Origin: Manihot esculenta
Lineage: Eukaryota; Streptophyta; Magnoliopsida; Malpighiales; Euphorbiaceae
NCBI RefSeq assembly: GCF_001659605.2
Contig: NC_035169.2
Location: 17,794,263 to 17,858,262 of the forward strand
DNA: 64,000 bases
Reading direction: 5' to 3'
Shown: positions 1 through 12,492 of the stretch, piece after piece
How positions within the stretch are numbered: position 1 is the stretch's first letter
How the letters are laid out: each line of letters opens with the position of its first letter
Program-made: the position numbers and the translations under genes
Notes under the pieces: model-generated
Told to the model about the DNA's origin: nothing
Databases searched by the model: none
Seen by the model: the letters and a program-made list of their open reading frames with translations, nothing else

Positions 1-426
1 CTCCCGTGTCTCCCAGGTGCACTCTTCTAGGTTATGGTGGTTCCAAAGGACTTTCACCATTGGTATCTCCTTGTTCCTCAACTTCCTGATCTGGGTGTCT
101 AGGATCCGCACTGGCTGCTCCACATAGGTAAGATCTCTTAGGATCTCTACATCAGGCTCACTAAGAACCTTATTCGAATCTGACACAAATTTCCTCAACA
201 TAGAAACATGGAACACCGGGTGAATTCTTTCCATAGATGCAGGTAAATCCAGCTTGTACGACACATTCCCGACCTTCTGCAAGATCTCAAAGGGACCAAT
301 GTACCGTGGAGCTAGTTTACCCTTCTTTTCAAACTGAACCACTCCCTTCATTGGAGACACCTTCAGCAATACCATATCACCCTCCTGAAACTCTATCTGC
401 TTCTTGCGAATATCTGCATAGCTCTT
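1..426 (-). pseudogene. Integrase C-terminus and chromodomain-like tail, element A
   Basis: In frame with the integrase upstream, after a stop codon at 427-429, this stretch reads as the integrase C-terminal domain (KGKLAPRYIGPFEIL, then KLDLPASMERIHPVFHVS) followed by a chromodomain-like module (VKVLWNHH, EECTWE). In chromoviruses this tail is thought to steer integration toward particular chromatin. The reading frame is still open at base 1, so the true end is not visible. Clan assignment comes from these motifs only. Confidence 0.85.
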
Positions 427-1584
427 CTATCTGCTTACCGCAGTTCTGATCCTCTCTCTGATGATCGGCACTAATCTGCTGGTAATTTCCACTAACTCTG
501 GCCCTGCTAGAGCCTTTTCTCCTACCTCTTCCCAGCAAACAGGTGTTCGGCACTTCCTCCCATACAGAGCTTCATAAGGGGCCATCCCTATGCTAGCATG
601 ATGGCTGTTATTGTAAGCAAACTCTACCAAAGGTAGATGCTGCCTCCAAGAACCGCCAAAGTCTAACACACACATCCTGAGCATATCTTCAATAGTTTGG
701 ATGGTCCTCTCTGACTGACCGTCTGTCTGTGGATGGAAGGCAGTGCTGAAATCCAACCTTGTGCCCATAGCAGCTTGCAGACTCCGCCAAAACCTGGAGG
801 TGAACTGTGGTCCTCTATCTGATACTATCGACACTGGAACTCCATGCAGCTTTACTATCTCTTCTACATATACCTGCGCCAACTTGTCCACAGAATAGTT
901 GCTCCTGACTGGAATGAAGTGAGCATATTTAGTCAGTCTATCCACAATCACCCATATGGAGTCTAGTCTGTTGGACGTCGCCGGTAACCCCACTACAAAA
1001 TCCATCGCTATGTTCTCCCATTTCCATTCTGGGATCGATAGTGGGTTAAGCATTCCAGCTGGCTTATGGTGCTCTAGCTTCACCCTTTGACATATCTCGC
1101 AGGCTAACACACACTGTGCCACTTCTCTTTTCATCGCTGGCCACCAATACACTCTTCTTAGGTCTTGATACATCTTGGTGGCTCCAGGGTGAACGCTATA
1201 TCTAGCATTATGAGCTTCCCTCATAATGTCTTCCTTTAAACTGCTGTCATCCGGTACACATAATCTTTTCCCGTGATGAAGAATCCCCTCACTGTCGAAT
1301 CTGAATCCTGCACTGTTGCCTGACTGAACAGTCCTGGCAATCTTCACTAACTCAGGATCCTCGTGCTGTTTCAGAGCCACTTGCTCCAGAAACACGGGTG
1401 TAACTCTCATCTGTGCGATCAAAGCACCTGTACTAGATAACTCTAACTGTAGCCCTTCATCTATGAGCCTATAGAAATCCTTCACCACCGGCCGCCTTTC
1501 TGCGGTAATGTGGGACAAACTGCCTAGTGACTTCCGGCTTAAGGCATCAGCTACAACATTAGCCTTACCCGGATGATACTAGAT
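427..1584 (-). pseudogene. Integrase of element A
   Basis: Integrase inserts the element cDNA into the genome. The frame continues from RNase H through the linker HPGKANVVADALSRKS into a HHCC zinc-binding module (H..H near EAHNARYSVHPG, then CVLACEIC) and the DDE core: first D in MDFVVGLP, second in VSDRGPQFTS, E in GQSERTIQT. All catalytic residues are visible. The frame is broken by two stop codons just upstream, in the RNase H to integrase linker (about 1580-1590), and by one stop at 427-429 before the C-terminal domain. Identity is secure; function is lost or reduced. Confidence 0.93.
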
Positions 1585-2784
1585 CTAGCAATCATAATCA
1601 CTGAGCAATTCTACCCACCGTCTCTGCCTCAAGTTTAACTCTTTCTGGCTCAAGATGTGTTGCAGGCTCTTATGATCCGTGAAGATCTCACATTTTACCC
1701 CATAGAGGTAATGCCTCCACATCTTGAGTGCAAAAATAATAGCTGCCATCTCCAGATCGTGTGTCGGGTAGTTCAGCTCGTGCTTCTTCAGTTGTCTAGA
1801 AGCATAAGCTATCACTCTGTCTTTCTGCATCAACACACAACCTAATCCCACTTGGGATGCATCACAGAACACTGTGAATTCTTCATCACTGATCGGCAGA
1901 GCTAACACCGGTGCTGAAGTCAACCGTCTCTTTAACTCCTCAAAACTCTCTTCACATTCCTCAGACCATACGAACTTCTGGTTCTTTCTGGTCAGTCTGA
2001 TCATAGGAGCAGCTATCTTCGAGAAGTCCTGAACGAACCTCCGATAGTAGCCTGCTAAACCCAGAAAACTCTTGATCTCTGTTACTGTAGTGGGTGTAGG
2101 CCAGTTGGCTACTACCTCTACCTTCTTGGGGTCCACTGCTATACCTTCATCTGATACTACATGCCCCAAAAAGGAAATGCTCCTCAGCCAGAACTCGCAC
2201 TTAGAGAACTTGGCATACAAGCCATGCTCTCTCAAGGTCTGCAAGACTATCCTCAGATGCTGGGCATGCTCCTCTGCATTCCTGGAGTACACTAGGATAT
2301 CATCTATGAAGACAATCACAAAGTGATCCAAGTACTCTCTGAAAACTCTATTCATGAGATCCATGAATGCGGCAGGGGCGTTAGTCAACCCAAACGGCAT
2401 TACTAGGAACTCATAATGCCCATATCTGGTCCTGAAAGCTATCTTGGGTACATCCTCTTCCCTGATTCTCAGCTGGTGGTATCCGGACCTCAAATCTATC
2501 TTCGAAAAACAACCTGCTCCTGATAGCTGATCGAATAGATCATCGATCCTGGGTAGAGGATACTTGTTCTTGGTAGTGACTTTGTTCAACTGCCTGTAGT
2601 CGATACAAAGTCTAAGAGATCCATCCTTCTTTCTGACAAAAAGTACTGGAGCACCCCAAGGTGAGGTACTCTGGCGGATGAAACCCTTGTCTACCAACTC
2701 CTGTAACTGCTCTTTCAACTCTCTCAGCTCTGCTGGTGCCATCCTGTAGGGAGGAATAGAGATCGGTCTGGTACCAGGCATCAA
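1585..2784 (-). pseudogene. Reverse transcriptase and RNase H of element A
   Basis: This 399-codon open frame holds a Ty3-type RT with [18 protein letters not shown], the [12 protein letters not shown] motif, [12 protein letters not shown] and the catalytic [10 protein letters not shown] box. RNase H follows ([29 protein letters not shown]). It copies element RNA to DNA. The protease frame upstream is out of register: a one-base insertion in an A run near 2798-2803 shifts protease relative to RT. The frame stops at 1585 where the linker into integrase should continue. Catalytic residues look intact, so the decay is in continuity rather than in active sites. Confidence 0.95.
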
Positions 2785-3706
2785 CTCTATCTCGAACTCT
2801 ATTTTCCCTATCAGGTGGTAGTCCTAGAAGCTCTTCAGGAAACACATCTGGAAACTCTCTAACAACGGGTACTGAGGATGGTTCCCTAACCTGACTATCT
2901 AGCTCCCTCACATGAGCTATGAACCTCTGACAACCCCTCCTCAACAACCTACGAGCCTGAAGGGCTGATATCACGCCCCTAGGTGTCCCCCTCCTGTCTC
3001 CTCTGAAGACACACTCTGACCCATCCTGGTCTCTGAAACTAACTACCTTGTCTCTGCAGTTCAAGGTAGCATTATACGTAGATAACCAATCCATCCCTAG
3101 AATGACATCAAAATCCATCAACTCTAGAACCACCAGGTCAGCTGAAAGGTATCTACTCTCTATGCACACTGGACTGAACCAACAGACTAACTCTGCCAAA
3201 GATGGATCACACTTGGGTCCACTAACCCAAAGAGGACACTCTAACTCGGAGACTATCAAACCCAACCTCTCTGCAGCTCTAGAAGCAATGAAAGAGTGAG
3301 AAGCACCGGGGTCCATCAAAGCATACACCTCGGAACACCCAATGATGAGATTACCTGACACCACTGTGTTCGACGTGTCTGCCTCTTGCTGAGTCATGGT
3401 GAAAATCCGTGCTGGGGCTGACGGACCTGCACCTCGGGAACCCATCCCTGATGAAGAGGCTGACCCTCTTCCTTTTCCTCTGCCACTGCTCTGAGGTACG
3501 GCTGAAGCTGCTGGCTGTGCCACACTGCCTGAGGTTATCTGCTGGGATGGTGCCATTAAGGTCGCCTGAGGACATTCCTGTGCAATATGTCCCTCCTGCC
3601 CACATCTATAGTAGGCTGTAGATCCCATCAGACAAACTCCTCTGTGCGGTCTCCCACATCTCTTGCATACTGGATTGTCTGTGCCAGAGCTGGAGCCACT
3701 ACCCAT
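2785..3706 (-). pseudogene. Gag zinc knuckle and aspartic protease of element A
   Basis: The frame 3706-2612 begins in the gag C-terminus. Its CCHC knuckle reads YYRCGQEGHIAQEC, with the first Cys replaced by Tyr. A low-complexity Ser/Gly/Arg linker follows, then the pepsin-like retroviral protease with the active-site loop ALMDPGASHSF and the flap/second motif VILGMDWLS. Protease matures the Gag-Pol polyprotein. The last ~60 codons of this frame, past about 2800, are shifted relative to the RT frame by a one-base insertion and are not real protein. It is continuous in frame with gag upstream. Confidence 0.9.
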
Positions 3707-4921
3707 TCCCAGACCAGATCTAATCCTGTTCCAGAACTTGCCCTTTTTACCTCTTATTCTATCCCATCTCTTCTTGCTCGCACCTGCTGTACTCTATGAG
3801 GAGGAAACTGGCTTAGAACCAGAAGACTGTGCCTTAGACTGTTTGACTGTTCCCTGTATAATGGCACTCGCCTCCATCTTCCTAGCTGCATCCACTATAG
3901 AGTGGAAACTCTCTTTCTCTGCTGGAAGGATCAAGGAGCAATACCTGGGATGAAGCCTCGTGGCATATCTCCTTGCCTTCTTCTGATCAGTATCATACGC
4001 CTGACCCACGTAAGGTAACAATTCCAGGAACTTATCTGTGTATTCATCAACGCTCATCTCCTCTGTCTGTCTCAATTGTTCAAACTCTACAACTTTCATC
4101 TCCCTGGAACTGTCAGGAAAAGCCCACCCAGCAAACTCATTGGCGAACTCTTCCTATGACATGCTGTCTATTCTGGGGTCCGCATAGTTCTTAAACTATT
4201 CTCTGGCTTTCTTGCATTTTAATGTGAACCCTGCCATCTCAATGGCTCTGCTATCCTCGGCTCCCAACTCACTAGTTATCATTCTGACTGCACTGAGATA
4301 CTCAAAGGGATCATCTCCCGTGTTGAATTTAGGAGCATCCAACTTCAAGTACTCCGTCATTTTCACTTTACTTCCCCCTGAGGAACTAGGTTGCTGTGCT
4401 TCAACAACAGGGGCTACTGGTTCTGGTGGTGGTGGAGGTACTGTTTCTCTAGGATCAGGGTGTGCTGAACTTGATTGAAAAGGTGGGGGTGGATACATGG
4501 AATATGGTGGATAAAAGGATGGATAAGGCATGTAAGCCATATAGGGTGGATACGGGGCAAAGCTGGAGAAATCCGACGTACCTCCCATCGGATACCTCGG
4601 GCCCTGTGGAAAGGGTGGATAGCCGAACCCCGAGGCCTGTGCGCCTCCCTGGGACTCCCCCATACCTTCTTCAGACCTACCCATACCCATGCTTTCATCT
4701 CTACTTTGGTCAGCATCCATAGCATCTCTCTCTTCCTCTAACCTTCCCCCTCTGGCTACTCCTCTTCTGCTCTCGTCAGAAGACCTTCTAAGGTCTCTTG
4801 ATGTTCTCTCCCTGCTTGACCTGTGAGTCTTTGCCCTTGGCAGTGCAGGAGGACGAGCAGCTGTACCCTCACTTTCTGGTGGGACTCCAGTCAATCTTGC
4901 GGATCGACGAGTTCCTCGCAT
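3707..4921 (-). pseudogene. Gag of element A
   Basis: Gag forms the virus-like particle. The start is taken at ATG 4921 (MRGTRRSARLTGVPPE), because the same start and N-terminus occur in elements B and D. A Pro/Tyr/Phe-rich stretch (PPFPQGPRYPMGG) precedes the capsid-like helical domain (KMTEYLKLDAPKFNTGDDPFEYL, split here across the text). Three in-frame stops break it: two replace Trp codons (EWF near 4196, SWEEF near 4150) and one lies at 3794. Both Trp losses are TGG to TAG. No frameshift was seen. Confidence 0.9.
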
Positions 4922-5107
4922 CTTAACTCTCTGAAAACAACACATAACAAAGCACATAAGCATACATCACATATAATAACGCACATGCATGAGTCATGGC
5001 ATTTCACATCATCATATAGACAGGACTAACATCCTATCCTAGTGGACATGTTTTCCTATTGTGCTTGACCAACTAGAACCTCTATGAGCCCGACTCTCTC
5101 TGAACTG

Positions 5108-7272
5108 ATACCGGCGCTAGGATCCAGATCGGCTTAAGGCCGCCGAGACCCGTAGCAAGCCTGCTGTGAACTCTGTGTACATGTGAATTCCCATACATGA
5201 TCATACATTTGCTGTAAAAGTTAAAACTTTTCTCTGTACCAAGGCTCAACCGGTGCATGCACTAACTCTGTACTGTAAACCCCTACTAGAGCTCTCATCT
5301 TTGCTCTAGGTGGGCTAAACTCATTCTATGTTAAGCATGGTTTTTAAACACATAAGGTAAACTCATTTACATAAAAGAGATCATGTATACAGAAGAATTA
5401 TAACTCTTATAATGGACAAGCACAGCTCCATACACTATACAACATAAACTATCTCTTATAATTACATGTCCACACTAGCTATTACATCTCTTTACTCTTC
5501 TCTACCCTGCTGACTTCTCTCTGGACTCTGAACCTGCAAAACTGGGGTTAAGGGAGAGGGATGAGCTATACTAGCCCAGTGAGCAGAACTATAAAACATA
5601 TTATTAGAACATGATCTCATGGAATGCATCACATCACAAACAAGCCACATCAAGGGTAAACCTATCACCAACTAGTCCCAGCATCTATCTGTGTCAGGGC
5701 GTAGAGGTAGGCACTCGACTATCTATCTCATCACATAGCATACATTACTTACCATTTGCCAGGGCGTAGAGGCAGGCTCCTGGTCTTTCTTTTCTGTGTC
5801 AGGGCGTAGAGGTAGGCACTTGACTATCTGTCTCATCTATGCCAGGGCGTAGAGGTAGGCACCCAGCTCTCAGGGACTATTGGATCATCCAGAATTCACC
5901 CACATCAATAACAAAGTATGCAATGCCTCATATTCGTGATATCTAATGCAATCAACCTATAACATGGTCATGATGCATGAAACATGCTAAAGCATTTGAT
6001 TTCTCATATTAAAATAGTTAAGTTTAGTTCCACTCACCTTTGGCTGACTCTGAACTGACTCTGCAGGTTCTGAAGCAGTGCTCACTGCTGACCTCTCTCG
6101 TTCCTCTGGTCCGTTCCTACACAGGTGGACTCAAATGAGGGACCAAACTAACTCAAGAACATCTCTATAAAACTCCCCAAAACCCCCCTAAAAGATCCTA
6201 AAACAATCACATCAAACATGCAAAAGAAGGCTGGACAGGGCACTTTCGGCGGCAGGTTCGGCGGCCGAAAGTCCCTCCAGAGACGAACCTCATGCATGTT
6301 CGGCGGCACCTTCGGCAGCCAAAAGTCTCGTCCAGAGACGAAACTCAACCTTGGGCGGCACTTTCGGTGGCCGAACCTTCCCTCCAGAGACGAAAGTCCC
6401 AATTTTCGGAGGCAAGCTTTGGCAGCTGAAACTGCCTCCACAAGGGGTTCGGCGGCCGAACTTTCCTTCGGCGGCCGAACCTGGTTTTGCCCGTTGGGCA
6501 GAACCCTGCTCTGTTTCATGCAAACTTTCCCCCCAACTTACCTCAACATGCAAACAACTACTCACAACTAGCACATACCATATAACATGCATAAAAGGGT
6601 CTAAAACTAACTTATAACCCCAACAAACATAGCACATAACACATATACATGCTTATACACAAAAATCATCAAAAACCTCAACTAAACCCTATCATGCATA
6701 CTATCCATAAAACTTCCATAAAACCTTCAAAAATCAAGAAAGGAAGTTCAGGATCTTTACTTACCTCTTCCAAACAAGAGAATAAACGATCCCAACGTGG
6801 AGATATGGAGAAATCCTCTCTCAAATTCTCCAAACTTCCAAACTTTGCTCTTTTGCTCAAAAACTTCAAAACCACATGAAAATCCATCAAAACCATGAAA
6901 GATTTGAGAAAACACATAAATCACTCAAGGAAGATCAAGTCTCACCTCAGCTCGTGCAAATGGAAAGAAAATCTTATCCATTTGACCAATCTAGGGCCTT
7001 TTATAGGTGGCTGGCCAGACCACCTTCGGCGGCCAAACATGAAACCCGAAAGCCATGCAAGTTCGGCGGCCGAAAATCACCTTCGGCGGCCGAACCTGGC
7101 TTTTCTGCCTTGGTTCTTTTCTTACAAAAACTCATTTTCCTTTATTCTTAAAACATTAAAACAAGTTAAAATGCTTTAGAAAACATATGTATCACACTTC
7201 TAGAGGGTTCCGACACCCGAGATTCCACCGGACTACAGGAATTTCGATGCCGGACTCTAGCCGGGTATTACA
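5108..7272 (-). mobile_element. 5' LTR of element A
   Basis: About 2.17 kb. Its 5' end (at 7272) carries the family terminus, TGTAATACCC on the minus strand. The opposite end lacks the usual TGTAACG terminus: sequence jumps from a partial primer-binding site (CTGATACC, 5104-5111) into LTR sequence GGCGCTAGG. A minus-strand TATA box (TATAAAAGG) lies at about 6998-7005. Exact TTCGGCGGCCGAA copies sit at 6257-6269, 6448-6460, 6467-6479, 7062-7074 and 7082-7094. A 30-50 bp minisatellite with the core CAGGGCGTAGAGGTAGGCAC spans about 5695-5870. Open frames inside the LTR are not genes. Confidence 0.9.
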
Positions 7273-7757
7273 GCAGCGAATAAATTTCAGCAAGTCCTCC
7301 ATATTTTTCTCTTCAAATATTACTTCAGATTTGGCTGAAAGTTTAGTGAATATGGCAGGGATGGCTAGAACTGATAGTCTTGGCAGCCATCTAGGGATGC
7401 CTTCGTTTCATGAGAGAGTGGGTCCAACTTCATTTCGGGAGCTTATTGACAAGATGAAACATAGATTGTCCAGCTAGAAGGCCTCTACGCTTTCTAAAGC
7501 AGGGAGGGTCACTATGATTAGCTCGGTTCTTAATGCAATTCTAGTGTTCTTAATGCAGACTACAGTGTTTCTTGTTTCAGTTTGCAAAGAAATGGAAAAG
7601 ATATGTAGGGACTTTTTATGGCATGGAAATTCTAGTGATAAGAAGTTGCACCTGGTCAATTAGGCGACATTGACTAAGCCTAAACATATGGGTGGACTGG
7701 GTATACGTTGTATGAAACACATGAACTAGGCGCTTGTGGGCAAGCTGGCATGGCGAG
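7273..7757 (+). pseudogene. LINE (L1-type) reverse transcriptase fragment, left half
   Basis: Plus-strand sequence reads as the C-terminal part of a plant non-LTR RT: QRINFSKSSIFFSSN, then LGSHLGMPSFHERVG and AGRVTMISSVLNAIL, DFLWHG and PKHMGGLGI. These match the thumb-region pattern of plant L1 LINEs. Several stop codons interrupt it. The upstream part is cut by element A. The downstream part is displaced 8.8 kb by element B and resumes at 16543 in the same reading frame. Confidence 0.85.
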
Positions 7758-10075
7758 TGTAACGACCCGGAAACCGATACCCCTCTGTAACGGTCCGAAC
7801 CATCACTGGCACTAGGATCCAGATCGGCTTAAGGCCTCCGGGACCCGTAGCAAGCCAACTATACTCTCTGTGTACCTGATAAATCCCATACATGATTAAA
7901 CATAATCAACAATCCTGTAAAACTGTCAGGCTTAATTACTGCTACTCAGATATGCCAATCTGAAACGGCCTTCAGGGCCTATACCAGTGACTACTAACTC
8001 CTGTGGGTCAAGGGATAGAAACCCTTTGTAAGCCTGTAACACAATCCATAGTATCTCATCAAAGCCATACATTAAGCCTGATTCACACATTTCTCATCAA
8101 GAAACATAAAACAGGATTCATGTACAAAGGGATAGATCATACACCACATTAAGGTAAAACAAACACTAGGGTAAAGCACAATTCTATCCAGTCTATGACA
8201 GTACATATCTATACATTACATTACAACTATCTTTTAATTACATCATGTCCACTATGCTATTACAACATACATTCATGCATATCTTTCTTTACTCTTGCTG
8301 ACTTTGATTTCCCGTAGCTATCTCAGAACCTGCAAAACTGGGGTTAAGGGAGTGGGATGAGCTCTATAGCCCAGTGAGTAGGAACAATAAAACAGTTCAT
8401 TAATTACATGCTTTCATGAAGTGCATCACATCACAAACATATCATCTCAAGGATGAACTTGTCACCACTAGCCCTACTACATGTCATAATATGTCCTGCT
8501 GTGCCAAGGAGACTAGGTCATCACCTGGACTTCTCTTATGTCTCTCATATCATAACATGTCCCACTGTGCCAAGGAGACTAGGTCATCACCTGGACTTCT
8601 CTTATCTGATCTGACAGACTGACTGTCTAACTCATAGTACCAGGAGCGACCTGGACTATCCAAGAGCGACCTGGTATGGCTATCTCATGCCATATCTCAT
8701 CTGATCTCATAGTATCTCTACTTATATCAAGGGCTAAGGATCATCCAACATTCATCCATACAAGTATCATCTTATGCAATGCATCATATTCGTGGATTCT
8801 AATGCAATACAACCTAATACATAACATGGCATTTTTATGATGCATGGATCATGCTAGAAACGTGTCATTTCTCAAGTAAAATATTAGGTTTAGTTCCACT
8901 CACCTGTAGCCACTGCTTGGCTAACTCTGGGCTACCTCTAACTCTGAAGCAGCTACTACTGCTAAACACCTCGGTTCCTCGGGTCCAACCCTACAATGAA
9001 GGACTCAAATGAGGTACCAAACATACTCTAACATACCTCTGTACATCTCCCTAAAAACCCCTAAAAACACCTCAAAACATGTATGCAAAACAAGCAAAGG
9101 AAGGCTGGACAGGGCACCTTCGGCAGCACCTTCGGCGGCCGAATGTCTCCTCCAGAGACGAAAGTCGGGCATGTTCGGCGGCACCTTCGGCGGCCGAACC
9201 TCTCCTCCAGAGCCGAAAGTCTAAACTTTCGGGGGCAAGCTCAAGCAGCTTCGGTAGCCGAAGCCACCTCCTCAGCACGTTCGGCGGCCGAACCTGAGTT
9301 CATCCAGAACTCAGCTTCGTGCACCAACATGCTTCTCCAACCTCCAAACCCTTAACACATGCAGCCAACCTTTCTAAAACATGCATAACTCCTACCACAA
9401 GCACATAGGAGCTTAAGACAACTTAAACTCCAACAAACAAACTCATCAAACAAACATAAAGCATAAAGGGTCCATAAACCCTAATATGCACAACTCATGC
9501 AAACTCATGCAAAACTCCCTTTTCCCTTCATCAAACTCATGTAAAACATCATAAAAACCATGAATCAACACTTACCTCTTGAAGAACAAAGGCTGGTGTG
9601 ATCCAAACGTAGAGCTATGGAGGATCTAAGCTCCAAACTTTCCAAAACTTTGCTCAAAGTACAAAACCTTCAAAAACCACCATAAAACTTACTAACTTTG
9701 AAAGATTAGATGAAAAACCATGAAAACCTTCCAAGGGGAACAAGAACTCACCTCTGGTCGTGAAAAGGAAGCAAATCTGATCCATTTCACCGACTGAGGA
9801 CCCTTTATAGGCGACTGACCGCCTCAGCTTCGGCGGCCAAACCTGCATGCAAAACCATGCAACGTTCGGCGGCCGAACTTTACTTTCGGCGGCCGAACCC
9901 GCACTTTGTTCCCTTGGTCTTTTCTCTTCAAAACTCAATCCTATTCCATTCTAAACCTTTAAAACACTTGAAAATATTTTAGAAAACCTTTCTCTTACTC
10001 TTCTAGAAACCTCTGACATCCTCGATTTCCATCGGACAGTAAGAATTCCGATGTCTGATCTAGCCGGGTATTACA
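7758..10075 (-). mobile_element. 3' LTR of element B
   Basis: 2318 bp, bounded by TGTAACGACC and GGGTATTACA as written on the plus strand. It carries a minus-strand TATA box (CTATAAAGGG, 9801-9810), a minisatellite of about 47-70 bp (about 8497-8607, core GCCAAGGAGACTAGGTCATC), and exact or near copies of TTCGGCGGCCGAA at about 9119-9300 and 9828-9900. Compared with its 5' partner it has one fewer palindrome near 9285 and one block fewer near 9870. Confidence 0.93.
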
Positions 10076-10093
10076 TTCTTCCTCCCTTTAAAA
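10076..10093 (-). other. Polypurine tract of element B
   Basis: On the minus strand a purine-rich run (TTTTAAAGGGAGGAAGAA) directly abuts the 3' LTR terminus TGTAATACCC. That is the expected position of the plus-strand primer in LTR retrotransposons. Confidence 0.85.
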
Positions 10094-12492
10094 CATTTAT
10101 CCTCGAATGTTAACAAACATACAAATAAACAAACAAGTGGAAATCTGCTTTTCAAAGAGAAACGCAGATATCGCTGGAGTAAAAACTCCCGGGTCTCCTA
10201 TCCTTACGACACTCCTGGGGTGATTCTAAGGGACTTCTCTTCTCAGATCTTCCTATTCTTCTATTCTGTGAGCTGAGTGTGTATGATCCGCTCTAACTAT
10301 GCTATACAGGTGAGATTCCCTGAGATCTCCACCTCTGGTTCATACAGAACCTCTATCGGATCCAACACTATTCCAGAACAAAAGAAATAAGGAACTCAAA
10401 TGGTTTTCCTCTTAGAAGCAGGTCAATCCTACCTCTTTCATTCTCTTTAGGATTCCACGTATTTAACATCTTATCTCTCAACCTTTACTGGATTACCATA
10501 TCCTAGAGACACCATAAACACACTGTAACTTTCCGTTACGCACTCTGATCCTTGCCTGCCTTTCTTCTTCTTTACTTTACTGACTTCCTCTCTTTTGCTC
10601 ACTCACTGCTACACTGAGACTAACTCTAGCTCTCAACAGCTAGTACCCAGATTTCAGATCTCACTTGGAGGACATCTGGCTCCTGCCAGCTGATCCAACT
10701 GATCATCAATCTGAAGTAATACCTATTCCTATAGGATAAACTGGTAAGCGACTTCCGACTGAAGGCAGCTAACATCTTATCTGCCTCACCCCATAGCTAC
10801 TGGTTTGTACACTCAGAGTCGCTAAACAGTTTACCCATTATCTCTATTTCAGACTCATCACTGTAAACTCCTTTGATCGATAAGATCTCATCTTTTACCC
10901 CATACGGGTATTACCTCCACATCTCGAGATAACTACTATTTCCGAAATCACGTGTAGGATAATATAACTCATGCTTCTTCCACTCCTGTTCAGAAACATA
11001 AGCAATTACCCTGTCATGTGCATTACCACATACTCTAATCTCACAAAGGATGTATCACAAAACACTGTGAAAGCCTGTATTGGTAGACAAAGCTACCACT
11101 GGTACTGTATTGATGTCAGTTTTACTTTAGTGCTTCACAACCCTTGTTACACTAGTCACACAACTTCGGGTCTTTCTTGCTCATTAGAGTGACACTTTTT
11201 AAGGATGTCTTAAACTGACCTCTCTGTAGCAATCTGCCAAAACCCAATAACTACTCATCCTTGTCACAGAGATGGGTCTAAGCCAATTGCTATAACTTTT
11301 ACTTTCCTGGGGTATTTCAATTCCTTTTCTGATACTAAACTCTTCTAGACTGCACTACTTCTCCACGAGAACTCACACCTAAAGAACTTGGCATATAAGC
11401 CATGTTCTCTCAAGGTTTGCAACACCATTTTCTGATAATGGGCACTCTCCTCTATGTTTCTGGACCTTACCACGGTAGTATCAATACCGGAGGGATTCAG
11501 ACTCGCACTAAAACCTCTACTTATGAGAGTCATGAATGCTATCAAGATATTACTAGCCTGTAATTCTTAGTGCCCATATTTCTTTCTGGACGTTGTCCTT
11601 ACTTTCTTGGTTACTCTCATCCTACCTGATAGTACCTGGATTTCAGATCCGTCCTGATAAGACCACTGGCGACTATTATTTGGTCTCACGTAGATCGTCG
11701 ATCCAAGGTAACAGATACGTGCTGGTAGTGACTTTGTCCAACGACTTACAGTCGAAACAAAGTTTCACGGATTCATCCTTCGTTTCCCATCACAACTCTG
11801 GAACATTCCAGGGTGAGGTACTAAGTTGGATACAATCCTTGTCTACCAACTCTAGCAACTACTCATCTGGCTCTTACTATCTATTTCACTCTACTGGTGC
11901 CATCCTGCAGAGAAGACTAGGAATGGTTCTGAATTTAGACACCACTCCTATTTCCCACTCTATTCTCTTAGCAGGTGGTAAACCTGGCAACCTGTCTGGG
12001 ACAACATCTAAACCTTTTCTCTGGCTACGGGCACTAAAACTGGTTCCCTCCCTAATCTGACTAATTACTATGCTTTATCAAGCAAGAAACCTCTGACAAC
12101 CTCTCCTGAACGGTTTAAGAGCCTATAGGGCTGATATCAAACTTCTAGGCATCTCTACACTGTCCCCTCAACAGACTACCTGTGATCCATCCTGATCTCT
12201 AAGACTGACTACTCTGCCTCTGCTATCTAAGGCAGTACTATGAGTAGCTAGCCCCTCCACCCCTAGAATGACATCAAACAGTCACTCTAGCACCACTAGG
12301 TCAGCTGAAAGGCACCTACTCACAACTAGCACTGACTTCAACTGGCAGACTGACTCTGCCGCTGATGGATCACACTTAGGTCCACTGACCCAAAGAGGAC
12401 ACTCTAATCCCAGAAGCTATCAAACCCCTACTCTCTGTGGCTCTCAAGGCCCTAAGGAAAGCGAAACATCAGAGTCTCTAACAGCAGACACA
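10094..12492 (-). pseudogene. Degenerate pol of element B, integrase core deleted
   Basis: Patches can be matched in order to pol of element A but with heavy divergence. Integrase tail/chromodomain-like sequence lies at about 10185-10560, RNase H to integrase linker at about 10740-10800, RNase H at about 10860-11150, RT at about 11345-11900 and protease at about 12000-12490. The RT box FIDDILVYS has become GIDTTVVRSR, losing the second Asp. The protease DPGASHSF site is unrecognisable. Only about 650 bp separate the RNase H end from the polypurine tract, against more than 1.5 kb in element A, so the DDE integrase core is missing. No long open frame remains. Confidence 0.85.

Larger units (their letters stand above)
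1..7272 (-). mobile_element. Tekay/Del-type Ty3-gypsy element A, left part outside window
   Basis: A chromovirus LTR retrotransposon read on the minus strand: 5' LTR at the high-coordinate end, then leader, gag, protease, RT, RNase H, integrase and a chromodomain-like tail. Domain order PR-RT-RH-IN-chromodomain defines Ty3/gypsy chromoviruses, and the tail (VKVLWNHHNLEECTWE, near 30-75) is of the Tekay/Del kind. The 3' end and 3' LTR lie outside the window. Its LTR ends at GGGTATTACA (7263-7272), directly abutting LINE sequence, so the element inserted into that LINE. It carries nonsense codons, one frameshift and a damaged primer-binding site, so it is not autonomous now. Confidence 0.93.

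Noticed and set aside
6148..6637. Several overlapping open frames on both strands of the LTRs (also 9009-9355, 15412-15799, 59252-60296)
   Set aside because: They arise from GC-rich palindromes within LTRs, overlap each other in all frames and change with the repeats; they are not proteins.
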